From contig VXTM01000009.1 in the NCBI GenBank assembly GCA_009837445.1, positions 85,352-149,351 on the forward strand: a stretch of 64,000 nucleotides of DNA. Direction: 5' to 3'. This DNA comes from Acidimicrobiaceae bacterium. GTDB lineage: Bacteria; Actinomycetota; Acidimicrobiia; Acidimicrobiales; Aldehydirespiratoraceae. Below are positions 41,480 to 51,945 of the stretch, piece after piece; positions within the stretch are counted from its first letter, which is position 1; every line of letters starts with the position of its first letter. Under the pieces are notes generated by a model, which was given only the letters and a program-made list of their open reading frames with translations, searched no databases and was not told where the DNA came from. Position numbers and translations under genes: made by a program.

Positions 41480-44400
41480 CCGCCGCGACACCACCGCTCG
41501 CCGATCAGGCGGCCCGCCACCGGATCGCCTCCGATCTCGACAGCACGCTGTTCGTGGAGGCCAGCGCGGGCTCGGGCAAGACCCGGGCGCTGGTCGAGCG
41601 GGTGGTGGCGCTGATCGGTTCCGGGGTGGCCATGGAGAACATCGCCGCCATCACTTTCACCGAGAAGGCCGGCGCCGAGCTGCGGGACCGGATCCGGGAC
41701 CGGCTGCACAACCCCGACGCTCGAGACGCTCTCGGAGCGGCCGCGGCGGAGGCCGCGCTCGGGCAGCTCGACGGCGCCGCGGTGGGAACGCTGCACTCGT
41801 TCGCGCAGAGGCTGCTGAGCGAGCATCCCGTGGAGGCGGGGCTGCCGCCCAGCGTCGAGGTGCTCGACGACATCGGCTCCCAGATCGAGTTCGACCTCCG
41901 CTGGCGCGACTTTCTCGACGTGCTCCTCGACGAGCCCGCCATGGGACCGACACTGCTGGGGCTCGAAGTGCAGGGTGTGTCGCTCAAGCAGATCCGGGCA
42001 CTGGCCGTGCAGCTGAACGAGAACTGGGACCGCCTCGAGAGCTGGGACTTCCACCACGAGCCCGACCTCCCGCCCGTCGATGTCGCGGACGCGCTCAAGG
42101 CGCTCGACCTGCTGGTCGGCATCCGCGCCTTCTGCACCGACCCCGGCGACAAGCTCCTGGCCCGCATCGACACGATCGCCAAGCACCGCAACCGGCTGCT
42201 GGCCGCGACCGGCGAGGCTGCCGCCGCCGGCGCGGTCGCGGCCGAGCGCACCGAACGGATCGAGGCGCTACTGGCCCTGGAGCGGGAATGCAAGGGCGCC
42301 AACCTCGGCAAGGCCGGCAGCTGGGACGGCCAGGTTCAGAACGCCCGCGACGGCATCAAGCGCCTGAAGGCGGCCTGCGAGCGGGCGCTCCGATCAGCCT
42401 CGGAGGCCGCGTTGAAGCACCTCGTGGCCCGGCTGGCCACCTTCACGCTGGGCGCCGCGGAGGAGCGGCGAGCCCGGGGACGGCTCGAGTTCCACGATCT
42501 GCTGGTCCGGGCCCGCCAGGTGCTTCGCCACGACACCCACGGTCCGGCCGTGCGGGCGGCGTTGCGCGACCACTACCAGTGCCTTCTCATCGACGAGTTC
42601 CAGGACACCGATCCGATACAGGTCGAGCTGGCCGCGCTGCTGGGCTGTGGTGACCCCGCTCCGGCCATCGCCCGCTGGGCCGAGATGGCCCCCGACCCGG
42701 GCCGGCTGTTCTTCGTCGGCGACCCCAAACAGTCCATCTACCGCTTCCGCCGAGCCGACATCGCCACGTTCCTGGGCGCCCGCGACTGGACCAGCGGCCA
42801 GGACCGGGGCCGGATCGAGAGTCTGGCCACCAACTTCCGCTCCACGCGGCCGATCATCGAGTGGGTCAACGCCGTGTTCGGAGAGCTGATCCAGCCGGTG
42901 GAGGGCAGCCAGCCCGAGTACGCGCCTCTGGGCTCGGTCCGTGAACCGGTCCCGCGGGGGCCGGCAGTGACGGTCCTGGGTAGGCAACCGATCGACATCG
43001 TCGGCAGGGCCGACGCGGCCGAGCTGCGCCGCCGGGAGGCCGAGTCGGTGGCGCAGGCTGTGACCGCAGCCCTGCGCGACCGATGGGATGTCGATGAGGG
43101 GTCACCGGCCGAGCCGGCGCTCCGGCACGCCCGCCTGGGGGACATCGCCATCCTCATCCCGTCCCGGATCAGCCTGGGCGATCTCGAGGACGCCCTCGAC
43201 GCAGCCGGGATTCCCTACCGGGCCGAGTCCTCCTCGCTCGTGTACAGCACCCGCGAGGTGCGTGATGTGCTGTCGGCCCTTCAGGCCGTGGCCGACCCCA
43301 CCGACGAGCTGGCCCTGGTCGCCGCCCTGCGATCGGTGCTCTACGGCTGCGGGGACGACGACCTGGCTCACTGGCGCCTGGCTCTCCGGGGCAGGTTCTC
43401 GCTGCTTGGCAGGCTGCCCGAGGACGCGCCGGCAGACCACCCGGTGGCCGAGGGGATCGCCCACCTCGCCGAGCTCCACCGGGCCAAACGCTGGACCAGC
43501 CCGCCCGCCCTGATCGACCGGCTGGTCCGAGAGCGCGGCGCCTTCGAGACCGCAGTGGCCGGTGGGCGGCCGCGCGACGTGTGGAGGCGGCTCAGGTTCG
43601 TGATCGACCAGGCCCGAGCCTGGGCCGACGCCGGCGGCACCAACCTGCGCGACTACATGGCATGGGCCCGCCTGCAAGGCGCCGACAACGCCCGGGTGAC
43701 CGAGACGATCCTGCCCGAGACCGACGACGACAGCGTGCGCATCCTCACCGTGCACGCCGCCAAGGGACTCGAGTTCCCCGTCGTAGTCCTGTCGGGCATG
43801 ACCACCAGGCTCAGCGCACCCGCCCGCGGGCCTTCGGTGGCCTTCGACGCATCGGGAGAGCCGGTGGTGAGGATGCGGGGAGGGATCGAGTCCGAGAATT
43901 ACGAGGCATGGAAGCCGATCGACGAGCAGATGGACGCCCATGAGCGCCTCCGGCTGCTGTACGTCGCCTGCACCCGGGCCCGCGACCACCTGGTGGTGAG
44001 CCTGCACCGCAGGGATCCCGGCGAGACCGGGAAGAAGGCGAACTCGGCGGCCTGGGCTCTGGCCGATGCGGGCGCGGCCGGCGCCGGGGCCGTGGACGGC
44101 TCGACCTTGCTCAGCCCGGACGACGAGGGTGACGTCGCGGCCGATGGCCGGCCCGCTCCGGCGGAGCCGCCGCGGGCTCCGCTTCCCGAGCGCGGCCGGT
44201 GGGAGCACGAGCGCGATCGCTGCCTGGCGCGGGCTTCGGTGCCGCTGGCGGTGTCGCCGACTGCGCTGGCGGCCGGCGACGGCGAGGCGCCGGCGGACGA
44301 CCCGGGCCTGCACAAGGATCCCGACGACGCCGAGCAGCCCCCATGGAGCAAGGGGCGCTACGGCACCGCCATCGGTCGCGCGGTGCACGGCGTGCTCCAG

Positions 44401-44880
44401 GATGTCGACCTGTCCACCGGCCAGGGTCTCGAAGCCCTGGCCGAGCGGCAGGCCGCGGCCGAGGGAGTGAGCGGCCGATCCAAGGTTGTGGCCGGCCTGG
44501 CCCGGGCCGCGCTCGACACCGCCGTGGCCCGTGAGGCAGCGGCTTCCGAGCACTGGCGGGAGCTGTTCGTGGCTGCGCCGCTCTCCGAGCGGCTGGTGGA
44601 GGGCTACGTCGACCTCGTCTACCGAGGGCCCGACGGGCTGGTGGTGGTCGACTGGAAGACCGACTCCGTGGCCGGCGACGGCGGAGTGGACGCCAAGGTG
44701 GACCGCTACCGCCTCCAGGGGGCGGCCTACACGGCCGCCCTCGAGGCCGTGACCGGCGAGCCGGTGGCCCGCATGGTGTTCGTGTTCCTGGAGCGCGGCG
44801 GCGCGGTCGAGCGTGAGCTTCCCGACCTGCGCGTCGCGGTGGAGGACGCGAGAGCCGCCGCGGCCGCCCTCAGCGGCTGA
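41476..44880 (+). CDS. addA: AddA-like UvrD helicase-nuclease
   Basis: A 1134-residue SF1 helicase-nuclease. Walker A is ASAGSGKT (Lys35), motif II LLIDEFQDTDPIQ, motif III GDPKQSIYRFRRAD, motif V TVHAAKGLEFPVVVLSG and motif VI LLYVACTRARDHLVVS. A C-terminal PD-(D/E)xK nuclease has Asp1059-Trp-Lys1061 (VVDWKTD) and YRLQGAAYTAAL. With the AddB-like partner it resects broken DNA for recombination and degrades linear foreign DNA. The pair resembles AddAB more than the mycobacterial AdnAB, in which both subunits keep helicase motifs. It overlaps the convergent MarR gene by 11 bp. Confidence 0.9.
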   Translation: MTAATPPLADQAARHRIASDLDSTLFVEASAGSGKTRALVERVVALIGSGVAMENIAAITFTEKAGAELRDRIRDRLHNPDARDALGAAAAEAALGQLDGAAVGTLHSFAQRLLSEHPVEAGLPPSVEVLDDIGSQIEFDLRWRDFLDVLLDEPAMGPTLLGLEVQGVSLKQIRALAVQLNENWDRLESWDFHHEPDLPPVDVADALKALDLLVGIRAFCTDPGDKLLARIDTIAKHRNRLLAATGEAAAAGAVAAERTERIEALLALERECKGANLGKAGSWDGQVQNARDGIKRLKAACERALRSASEAALKHLVARLATFTLGAAEERRARGRLEFHDLLVRARQVLRHDTHGPAVRAALRDHYQCLLIDEFQDTDPIQVELAALLGCGDPAPAIARWAEMAPDPGRLFFVGDPKQSIYRFRRADIATFLGARDWTSGQDRGRIESLATNFRSTRPIIEWVNAVFGELIQPVEGSQPEYAPLGSVREPVPRGPAVTVLGRQPIDIVGRADAAELRRREAESVAQAVTAALRDRWDVDEGSPAEPALRHARLGDIAILIPSRISLGDLEDALDAAGIPYRAESSSLVYSTREVRDVLSALQAVADPTDELALVAALRSVLYGCGDDDLAHWRLALRGRFSLLGRLPEDAPADHPVAEGIAHLAELHRAKRWTSPPALIDRLVRERGAFETAVAGGRPRDVWRRLRFVIDQARAWADAGGTNLRDYMAWARLQGADNARVTETILPETDDDSVRILTVHAAKGLEFPVVVLSGMTTRLSAPARGPSVAFDASGEPVVRMRGGIESENYEAWKPIDEQMDAHERLRLLYVACTRARDHLVVSLHRRDPGETGKKANSAAWALADAGAAGAGAVDGSTLLSPDDEGDVAADGRPAPAEPPRAPLPERGRWEHERDRCLARASVPLAVSPTALAAGDGEAPADDPGLHKDPDDAEQPPWSKGRYGTAIGRAVHGVLQDVDLSTGQGLEALAERQAAAEGVSGRSKVVAGLARAALDTAVAREAAASEHWRELFVAAPLSERLVEGYVDLVYRGPDGLVVVDWKTDSVAGDGGVDAKVDRYRLQGAAYTAALEAVTGEPVARMVFVFLERGGAVERELPDLRVAVEDARAAAAALSG

Positions 44881-45415
44881 GACGCTCGCTCAACTCGATC
44901 ACTAGGCGCTTCACGGCTGCGGCCACCCCCTCGCGTTCGGCCTCACCTAAGTTTCCGATCTCGGAGTCGAAGGCGTCGAGCACCAGGTCCAGCGTCTCGC
45001 GGGCCAGCTTCAGGCCCTCCGGTGTCAGCTCCAGAAGGCTGCGGCGGCCGTCGTCGGGATCGGCCACCCTGCGCACCAGCCCCCGGCGGACCAGGCGCTG
45101 CGTCGTCTTGGTCGCTCCACCCGAGGTCTGCACTACCCGCTGGGCCAACTCGCCGGCCGTCATGCGGTGCGGCGGACCGACCAGCCACAGCGCGCTGAGG
45201 GCGAAGTAGCCGGAGGTGTCGAGCTGGCGGGCGGCCACTGTGTCGGACAGCCACGTCTCGATCTGGCGCCCCGCCAGCAATGTCCACACCAGCACGTCGA
45301 TGGTGGGGCGATGCTGCTTGGCCACGAAGGGGGCGATCGACCCGAGCACGTCGTCATCGAACGCAGACGCCTTCCTCGCCCCCGCATCCGGCCGGTTCTC
45401 CCCCATCGCGGCCAC
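44870..45415 (-). CDS. MarR-family transcriptional regulator
   Basis: A 181-residue winged-helix protein: YFALSALWLVG, MTAGELAQRVVQTSGGATKTTQRLVRRGLVRRVADPDDGRRSLLELT is a full MarR helix-turn-helix plus wing, flanked by dimerisation helices. The start is a GTG at 45415 or an ATG at 45406. It begins 3 bp after the stop of the PLP-lyase-like gene, so it is probably co-transcribed with it and may respond to a related small molecule. It overlaps addA at its 3' end. Confidence 0.87.
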   Translation of the reverse strand: MAAMGENRPDAGARKASAFDDDVLGSIAPFVAKQHRPTIDVLVWTLLAGRQIETWLSDTVAARQLDTSGYFALSALWLVGPPHRMTAGELAQRVVQTSGGATKTTQRLVRRGLVRRVADPDDGRRSLLELTPEGLKLARETLDLVLDAFDSEIGNLGEAEREGVAAAVKRLVIELSERLSR

Positions 45416-45418
45416 CGG

Positions 45419-46783
45419 CTAGGGCGCCGAGACGAGCGGATCGGGGTCGCCGGGGCGCATCCGCCCGGTGAACAGCACCGCCACCCGCTCACCGGGTGAC
45501 ACGCCCGGAGACCCGGTGCCCTCGCTCGCGGCGTTCAGGGCCAGCAGACCACCGAGGCCCGACGCCCCGGTGGGACACACATCGATGCCAGTGTGCTCGT
45601 GGGCGAGGCGGTGGGCCCGCCGGAAGTTGTCCTCGGAGGCGACCAGCGGCCAGCCCCCGGACGCCAGCATGGCCTCGACGACATCGATCCAGTCGTAGGT
45701 GATGTCGTCGAGGATTCCAGACGCGTACGACACCGGCTCCTGCTCCCACGCCCGCATGTAGCGCTCGGGATCGTACCGCAGCCGGCCTACCGACTCCTGA
45801 AGCCGATCATCGCTCATGGGGGCTGTCTCCTGGGCGATCGTGGAGCGCAGCCGGTTGTCCATGGTGCCCTGGGGGGCTGCTTGCGCCGAAACGATCCGGT
45901 CCATGAAGTAATCCCGGTCACGCCCGCCGGAGCGCTGCTGGGTGCGCAACTCGAGCACCAGCGTGTCCCAGGCCCGCACCAGGGGGTGGTTGCCCTCCGG
46001 CTGCACGGCATGGACCCTGGGCAGGCGGTCGAGATCACCTCGGGCCACCGCATCGGCCAGCCCGGTCACAGCCGCGGTGGCCAGCGCACCCCCTCCGACC
46101 TGCACGAACAGGCGGTCGAGGCGAGCCGGCCGTCCGCCGTCGTGCCCGACGAGCACGTCGACCATCTCCCAGGCCAGCGTCCGGCCGCCGTCGATGGTGG
46201 CCGGTGTCTCGGTCCCCTGGCACGAGAACGGCACCGCTCCGGCCTCGATGGCGGCCAGCATGGCGTGGTGGGCAGGGTCGCCGGGCACGCCCGGGTCGCG
46301 CTCGCAGCGCACCACCCGCCCGCCGAGCTCGGAGATGCGAGACAGGACCGCCTCGTTGGCCCAAGTCGGCACGAACACGTCGATAGGCCGGCCGACAGCC
46401 CGGGCCACCACGGCAGCAGCCAGCGCGGCGTTACCGCAGCTCGCGATGGCATACGGCGGCGCTCCGGTACCGGCGTCTGCGTCCTCCAGCCGGTGGGTCA
46501 GGGCGACGCCGAACAGGTGCCGGGCCTTGTGCGAGCCCGACACGTTGCCGGTCTCGTCCTTCACCCACAGCTCCGAGTCCCCGATCCCGGCCGCGGCTGC
46601 GAGTTCTGGGGCCGGACCGAATGGAGTTGGCTCGAAGCCGCGCCCCTCCACCGCACCCACAGCCTCGTCGAGGTCGCGGATGGCCCGGTACGCCGCCTCC
46701 GCAGACACGGTTCCAGCCTCCACCAGCCGGTACGTCTCGAGTCGTGGTGCGTAGTGCTCGAAAGTCGATTGCGCTGCTTCCAT
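45419..46783 (-). CDS. PLP-dependent lyase, threonine/diaminopropionate-lyase-like (fold type II)
   Basis: A 454-residue fold-type-II PLP enzyme. The cofactor lysine is Lys86 in NVSGSHKARH, the substrate loop is ASCGNAALA, and the phosphate-binding glycine loop is QVGGGALATAA. Order and spacing resemble threonine synthase/threonine dehydratase relatives, but the long C-terminal part (DYFMDRIVSAQAAP onward) is less usual, so the substrate is unclear. The ATG at 46783 starts a natural protein; the frame upstream of it is not protein-like. It is divergent from the TetR gene across 143 bp. Confidence 0.8.
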   Translation of the reverse strand: MEAAQSTFEHYAPRLETYRLVEAGTVSAEAAYRAIRDLDEAVGAVEGRGFEPTPFGPAPELAAAAGIGDSELWVKDETGNVSGSHKARHLFGVALTHRLEDADAGTGAPPYAIASCGNAALAAAVVARAVGRPIDVFVPTWANEAVLSRISELGGRVVRCERDPGVPGDPAHHAMLAAIEAGAVPFSCQGTETPATIDGGRTLAWEMVDVLVGHDGGRPARLDRLFVQVGGGALATAAVTGLADAVARGDLDRLPRVHAVQPEGNHPLVRAWDTLVLELRTQQRSGGRDRDYFMDRIVSAQAAPQGTMDNRLRSTIAQETAPMSDDRLQESVGRLRYDPERYMRAWEQEPVSYASGILDDITYDWIDVVEAMLASGGWPLVASEDNFRRAHRLAHEHTGIDVCPTGASGLGGLLALNAASEGTGSPGVSPGERVAVLFTGRMRPGDPDPLVSAP

Positions 46784-46837
46784 CGACCCAAATCTAGAAG
46801 GCAGCCGGGCGCGACGAGACTCTACGTCCGCCCGGCA

Positions 46838-46863
46838 ATTGTAATAGTTTTTTGAACTAGACA
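46838..46863 (-). promoter_or_regulatory. possible promoter of the PLP-lyase/MarR unit
   Basis: The minus strand shows TACAAT at 46838-46843, a good -10 hexamer, with TTGTCT at 46858-46863 14 bp further upstream, shorter than ideal. The surrounding 46835-46875 is strikingly AT-rich (TAATAGTTTTTTGAAC) for this genome. The same region must also serve the divergent TetR gene. Confidence 0.4.
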
Positions 46864-46926
46864 AAAGGTATGTGCCTACTACCATAAGCGCCGGAATGCT
46901 GCGCTCCGTCGTGTATGGTTTTTTCG

Positions 46927-47583
46927 ATGTCGATCTCGGAGCCACGACCACCCGAGGGCATCCCCGGGCCTCGTCGCCGCAGCGGGACTGATCAGACGAC
47001 AGAACGGCTCCTCGACGCGGCCGCAACCGAATTCATGGAGCGCGGTTTCGAAGCGTTCCGAGTGAGTTCCATCGCCCGCCGGGCCGGACTCACCTCGGGC
47101 GCCGTCTACGCCCGCTGGCCCACCAAGACGGACGTGGCTGTGGCCGCTCTGGACCACATCTTCGAGCGGATTCTCCCCACGCGCCGGCTCAAGGACTCCG
47201 GTGTCGACTCGATGGGGCCTCTGGACATGATCTCGATGCTGGGTGCCAATCTCCTTGTGGATGACGAGACGCGAGGCGTGATGGTGCATGTCTTCAGCGC
47301 CGCCCGCAACAACGAGGAGATCCGGGAGTGCCTACGGGGGTACATCCATCAGCGGGCTCAAGAGATCCACGACATCCTCACAGAAGGCCAGGAGGCGGGG
47401 CTCTGGGACCCGGAACTCAGTGCGGCCGCGCTCTGTTTGCTGGCCCAGGCAGTCGGAATCGGCGTTCACCTGCTCCTGTCGGCTGGACTGGAGGAGCGGT
47501 TCGTTCCGACCGAGGATGAGTGGAACACGGTGATGGCGAGGTTCTACAGCGCTCTCACACAGCCGGATGCACCCACTACCTAG
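46927..47583 (+). CDS. TetR-family transcriptional regulator
   Basis: A 218-residue protein. The N-terminal helix-turn-helix is RLLDAAATEFMERGFEAFRVSSIARRAGLTSGAVYARWPTKTDV. The C-terminal ligand domain is all-helical, ending in ALTQPDAPTT. The ATG at 46927 is used; an ATG at 46915 is in frame. There is no clear ribosome site. It is divergent from the PLP-lyase gene, the usual position for a local repressor. Its inducer is unknown. Confidence 0.88.
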   Translation: MSISEPRPPEGIPGPRRRSGTDQTTERLLDAAATEFMERGFEAFRVSSIARRAGLTSGAVYARWPTKTDVAVAALDHIFERILPTRRLKDSGVDSMGPLDMISMLGANLLVDDETRGVMVHVFSAARNNEEIRECLRGYIHQRAQEIHDILTEGQEAGLWDPELSAAALCLLAQAVGIGVHLLLSAGLEERFVPTEDEWNTVMARFYSALTQPDAPTT

Positions 47584-47655
47584 GGTCCAGCCCCACCCGC
47601 AGCCGCCCGCCCCGGAGGCTGATCGTCGGCGATCCGGGCCGCGGGCAGCCGGTTC

Positions 47656-49209
<1,554 letters not shown>

Positions 49210-49288
49210 GGCCCCAAGTATCACGTCCCGAGGGCCGGACCGGACCCTCGGGCGCTCGCAACCCCAACCGGCCGGACCGGCGGCAACG

Positions 49289-50857
49289 TCAGATGGCGCG
49301 GTCGTGTCCGGCCCAGTAGGGGTCGCGCAGCTTGCGCTTGTAGAGCTTGCCGTTGGGGTCGCGAGGCATCTCGTCGATGTAGTCGACGGAGCGGGGCAGC
49401 TTCTGTCGCCCGATGCGCTCCCGCAGCCACTCCAGGATGGCCTCGGTGGTCTCGTCGCCGGGCTCCCAGCCCTGGCGGGGCTCGACCACTGCCTTTATCT
49501 CCTCGCCGGTGTCGGGGTTGGGCACGCCGAACACGGCCGCGTCGCCCACCGCGGGATGCTGCACCAGCTCGCCCTCGATCTCGGCGGGATAGATGTTCAC
49601 GCCGCCGACGATGATCATGTCGTTGGCCCGGTCGTTGAGGAACAGGTAGCCGTCGGAGTCGAGGTAGCCGACGTCGCCCACGGTGAAGAAGCCCCGCAGC
49701 CGGCTGGCCGCGGTCTTGGCCGCGTCGCCCTTGTACTCGAAGGTGGCCCCCGGCATCTTCATGTACACCGTGCCCGACTCCCCCGGCGGGAGGTCGTAGC
49801 CGTCGGAGTCGACCACGATCACCTCGCACCCGGGCCAGGCCTTCCCCACCGTGCCGGGCCGCTCGAGCCACTCGGCGGCCGATACCGACGTGCCGCCGCC
49901 CTCGGTGGCCGCGTAGTACTCCCAGATGGAGTCGCCCCACCACTCGATCATGCGTCGCTTGGTCTCCACCGGGCACGGCGCGGCCGCGTGCACCATGGCC
50001 CGCAGCGACGACACGTCGTAGCGGGAGCGCACCTCCTCGGGGAGCTGCAGCAGCCGGTTGAACATGGTGGGCACCATGTGCGAGTTGGTCACCCGGTAGC
50101 GCTCGATGCGCTCCAAGGCGCCCTCGGCGGTCCAGCGGTCCATCAGCACCACGGTGTGGCCCAGATGCAGCGACATCGTCGTCCAGTTGTTGACCGCGGT
50201 GTGGTACAGCGGCGCCTGGGTGATCTGCACGTTGCCGTCGTGGGCCTTCGACCCGAAGAGCATCAGCAGCATGCCCGCGGTCGATGCGGCCTCGTCCGGG
50301 GGCCGGGGGTCCAGGGCCCGCCGTACTCCCTTGGGCCGCCCGGTGGTGCCCGAGGTGTAGAACATGAACGAGCCGGTGGCCAGATGCTCGGGGTCGGGAC
50401 GCTCGCCGGAATGGCCCGCAATCAGGTCGTCGAACGGGCGGAAACCCTCCACCGGTCCGCCGACGCAGAACCGGTTGGCCTCGGGAGTCACGCAGCCGTC
50501 GAGAGCCTTGCCTGCCTCGTCACCGAAGCGCTCGTGCACGATGAACGCCTTGGTCTCGGCGTCGTTGACGATGTAGCCGATCTCCGCGCCGACGAAGTGC
50601 CAGTTCACCGCGGTGACGTACAGACCGCTCTGGTAGGCGGCCAGGCACACCGCGAGCTGCTCGAAGCAGTTGGGCAGCACGGTGGTCACCTGGTCGCCCT
50701 TGCCGAGCCCGGCGGCTCGCAGGCCGTTCGAGACCCGGTTGGTGAGCGCGGCCAGCTCGGCGTAGGTCAGCTGGTTGTGATCGGGGTCGATGACGGCCGG
50801 GAAGTCGGGGTCGGCCTCCGCGATGGCCCACAACCCCACAACGTCGGTGTTTGCCAT
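49289..50857 (-). CDS. acyl-CoA synthetase (AMP-binding, FadD-like)
   Basis: A 522-residue ANL-superfamily ligase. The AMP motif is FYTSGTTGRPKGV, A5 is YYAATEGGG, the A7-A8 region is GDVGYLDSDGYLFLNDRANDMIIVGGVNIYP and the catalytic lysine is in RDPNGKLYKRKLR. It activates a carboxylic acid through an acyl-AMP to the CoA thioester. The ATG at 50857 is chosen (MANTDVVGLW); the frame start at 50905 lies too close to the divergent gene. It is divergent from the enoyl-CoA hydratase gene, so both may serve one catabolic route. Confidence 0.9.
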   Translation of the reverse strand: MANTDVVGLWAIAEADPDFPAVIDPDHNQLTYAELAALTNRVSNGLRAAGLGKGDQVTTVLPNCFEQLAVCLAAYQSGLYVTAVNWHFVGAEIGYIVNDAETKAFIVHERFGDEAGKALDGCVTPEANRFCVGGPVEGFRPFDDLIAGHSGERPDPEHLATGSFMFYTSGTTGRPKGVRRALDPRPPDEAASTAGMLLMLFGSKAHDGNVQITQAPLYHTAVNNWTTMSLHLGHTVVLMDRWTAEGALERIERYRVTNSHMVPTMFNRLLQLPEEVRSRYDVSSLRAMVHAAAPCPVETKRRMIEWWGDSIWEYYAATEGGGTSVSAAEWLERPGTVGKAWPGCEVIVVDSDGYDLPPGESGTVYMKMPGATFEYKGDAAKTAASRLRGFFTVGDVGYLDSDGYLFLNDRANDMIIVGGVNIYPAEIEGELVQHPAVGDAAVFGVPNPDTGEEIKAVVEPRQGWEPGDETTEAILEWLRERIGRQKLPRSVDYIDEMPRDPNGKLYKRKLRDPYWAGHDRAI

Positions 50858-50979
50858 GGCCGGAAGTCTGCCAGCCGCGTCCGGCGGCGCGTTCCGGCCC
50901 GTCACCGCGGCCCCAACCGAAGATGCAGGGTTGCGCCCGCCCGGTCCGTGGCGACCCGCGGGCCGGGTAGTTTGTCGGC

Positions 50980-51810
50980 GTGGCCGATGAGCGTCCCATC
51001 GAGGAGCAGGTCCATCTCGACTACCGCGGTCAGGTGGCGTGGATCACCATCGACCGGCCCGAGGCCGCCAACGCGTTGAACCCGCAGTGCCGGGACCGGG
51101 TCCGCGACATCCTCAACGGGCTGAACACCAGCCACCGGGCCCGGTGCGCGGTGATCACCGGGGCCGGCGACCGATTCTTCTGCACCGGAGCCGATCTGCG
51201 GCACTCCTACGGCGATCCCGACCGGTCGGCCGACGTTCCCGACCGGATCGTGGGCGACCCTCGCCGCATGATGCTCGACGGCCAGCACTCGCTGTTCGCG
51301 GCGCTGCTCGACTGCGACGTGCCGGTGCTCGCAGCGGTCAACGGCACCGCGGCTGGGATGGGCGCCCATCTGGCGCTGGCCTGCGACCTGGTGATCGCGG
51401 GCGACGGAGCTAAGTTCGTCGAGGTGTTCGCCCGCCGGGGCCTGGTGCCCGACGCGCTGGGCGCCTGGCTGCTCCCCCGCATCATCGGGGTGCGCCGCAC
51501 CATGGAACTGTTCCTGCTCGCCGAAGACCTGCCGGCGGATCGGGCCCGCGACTACGGGCTGGTCAACAGAGTCGTGCCCCACGACGAGGTGCAGGCGGCC
51601 GCGGCCGAGTGGGCCGAGCGCCTCGCCAGCGGCCCCAGCCGGTCGTTCGCGCTGACCAAGTGGTTGGTCAACCGCAGCCTGGACGCCGACCGGGCCACCA
51701 TGGCCCACGACGAGGCGGTGGCCGTGGAGCTCAATACGGCCACACAGGACGCCGCCGAGGGCGTGGCTGCCTTCCAGGAGCGCCGCCCCCCCGAATGGAA
51801 GGGCTACTAA
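50980..51810 (+). CDS. enoyl-CoA hydratase/isomerase family protein
   Basis: A 276-residue crotonase-fold protein starting with GTG. It shows ITIDRPEAANALNP, the oxyanion-forming GAGDRFFCTGADL and VNGTAAGMGAHLALACDLVIA, and ALTKWLVNRSL near the end. It hydrates or isomerises an enoyl-CoA, fitting the neighbouring acyl-CoA synthetase. The catalytic glutamate of true hydratases is not obvious: the second site reads VEVFARRGLVPDALGAW, with Glu at VEVF rather than the usual EIG. The exact reaction is therefore open. The 135-bp gap after it holds no gene. Confidence 0.85.
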   Translation: MADERPIEEQVHLDYRGQVAWITIDRPEAANALNPQCRDRVRDILNGLNTSHRARCAVITGAGDRFFCTGADLRHSYGDPDRSADVPDRIVGDPRRMMLDGQHSLFAALLDCDVPVLAAVNGTAAGMGAHLALACDLVIAGDGAKFVEVFARRGLVPDALGAWLLPRIIGVRRTMELFLLAEDLPADRARDYGLVNRVVPHDEVQAAAAEWAERLASGPSRSFALTKWLVNRSLDADRATMAHDEAVAVELNTATQDAAEGVAAFQERRPPEWKGY

Positions 51811-51945
51811 GAGGCCACGCAAATTGGCGGACCAATCCGGCCCATACGGGGCGCGGCCGTGGCCCGAGCGGCCCGTGAGCGCAGCGAACAAGAGCGGGAA
51901 TGGCACCCTTGCGACACGACGGGCTTCCACCTATTCGCGGACGCT

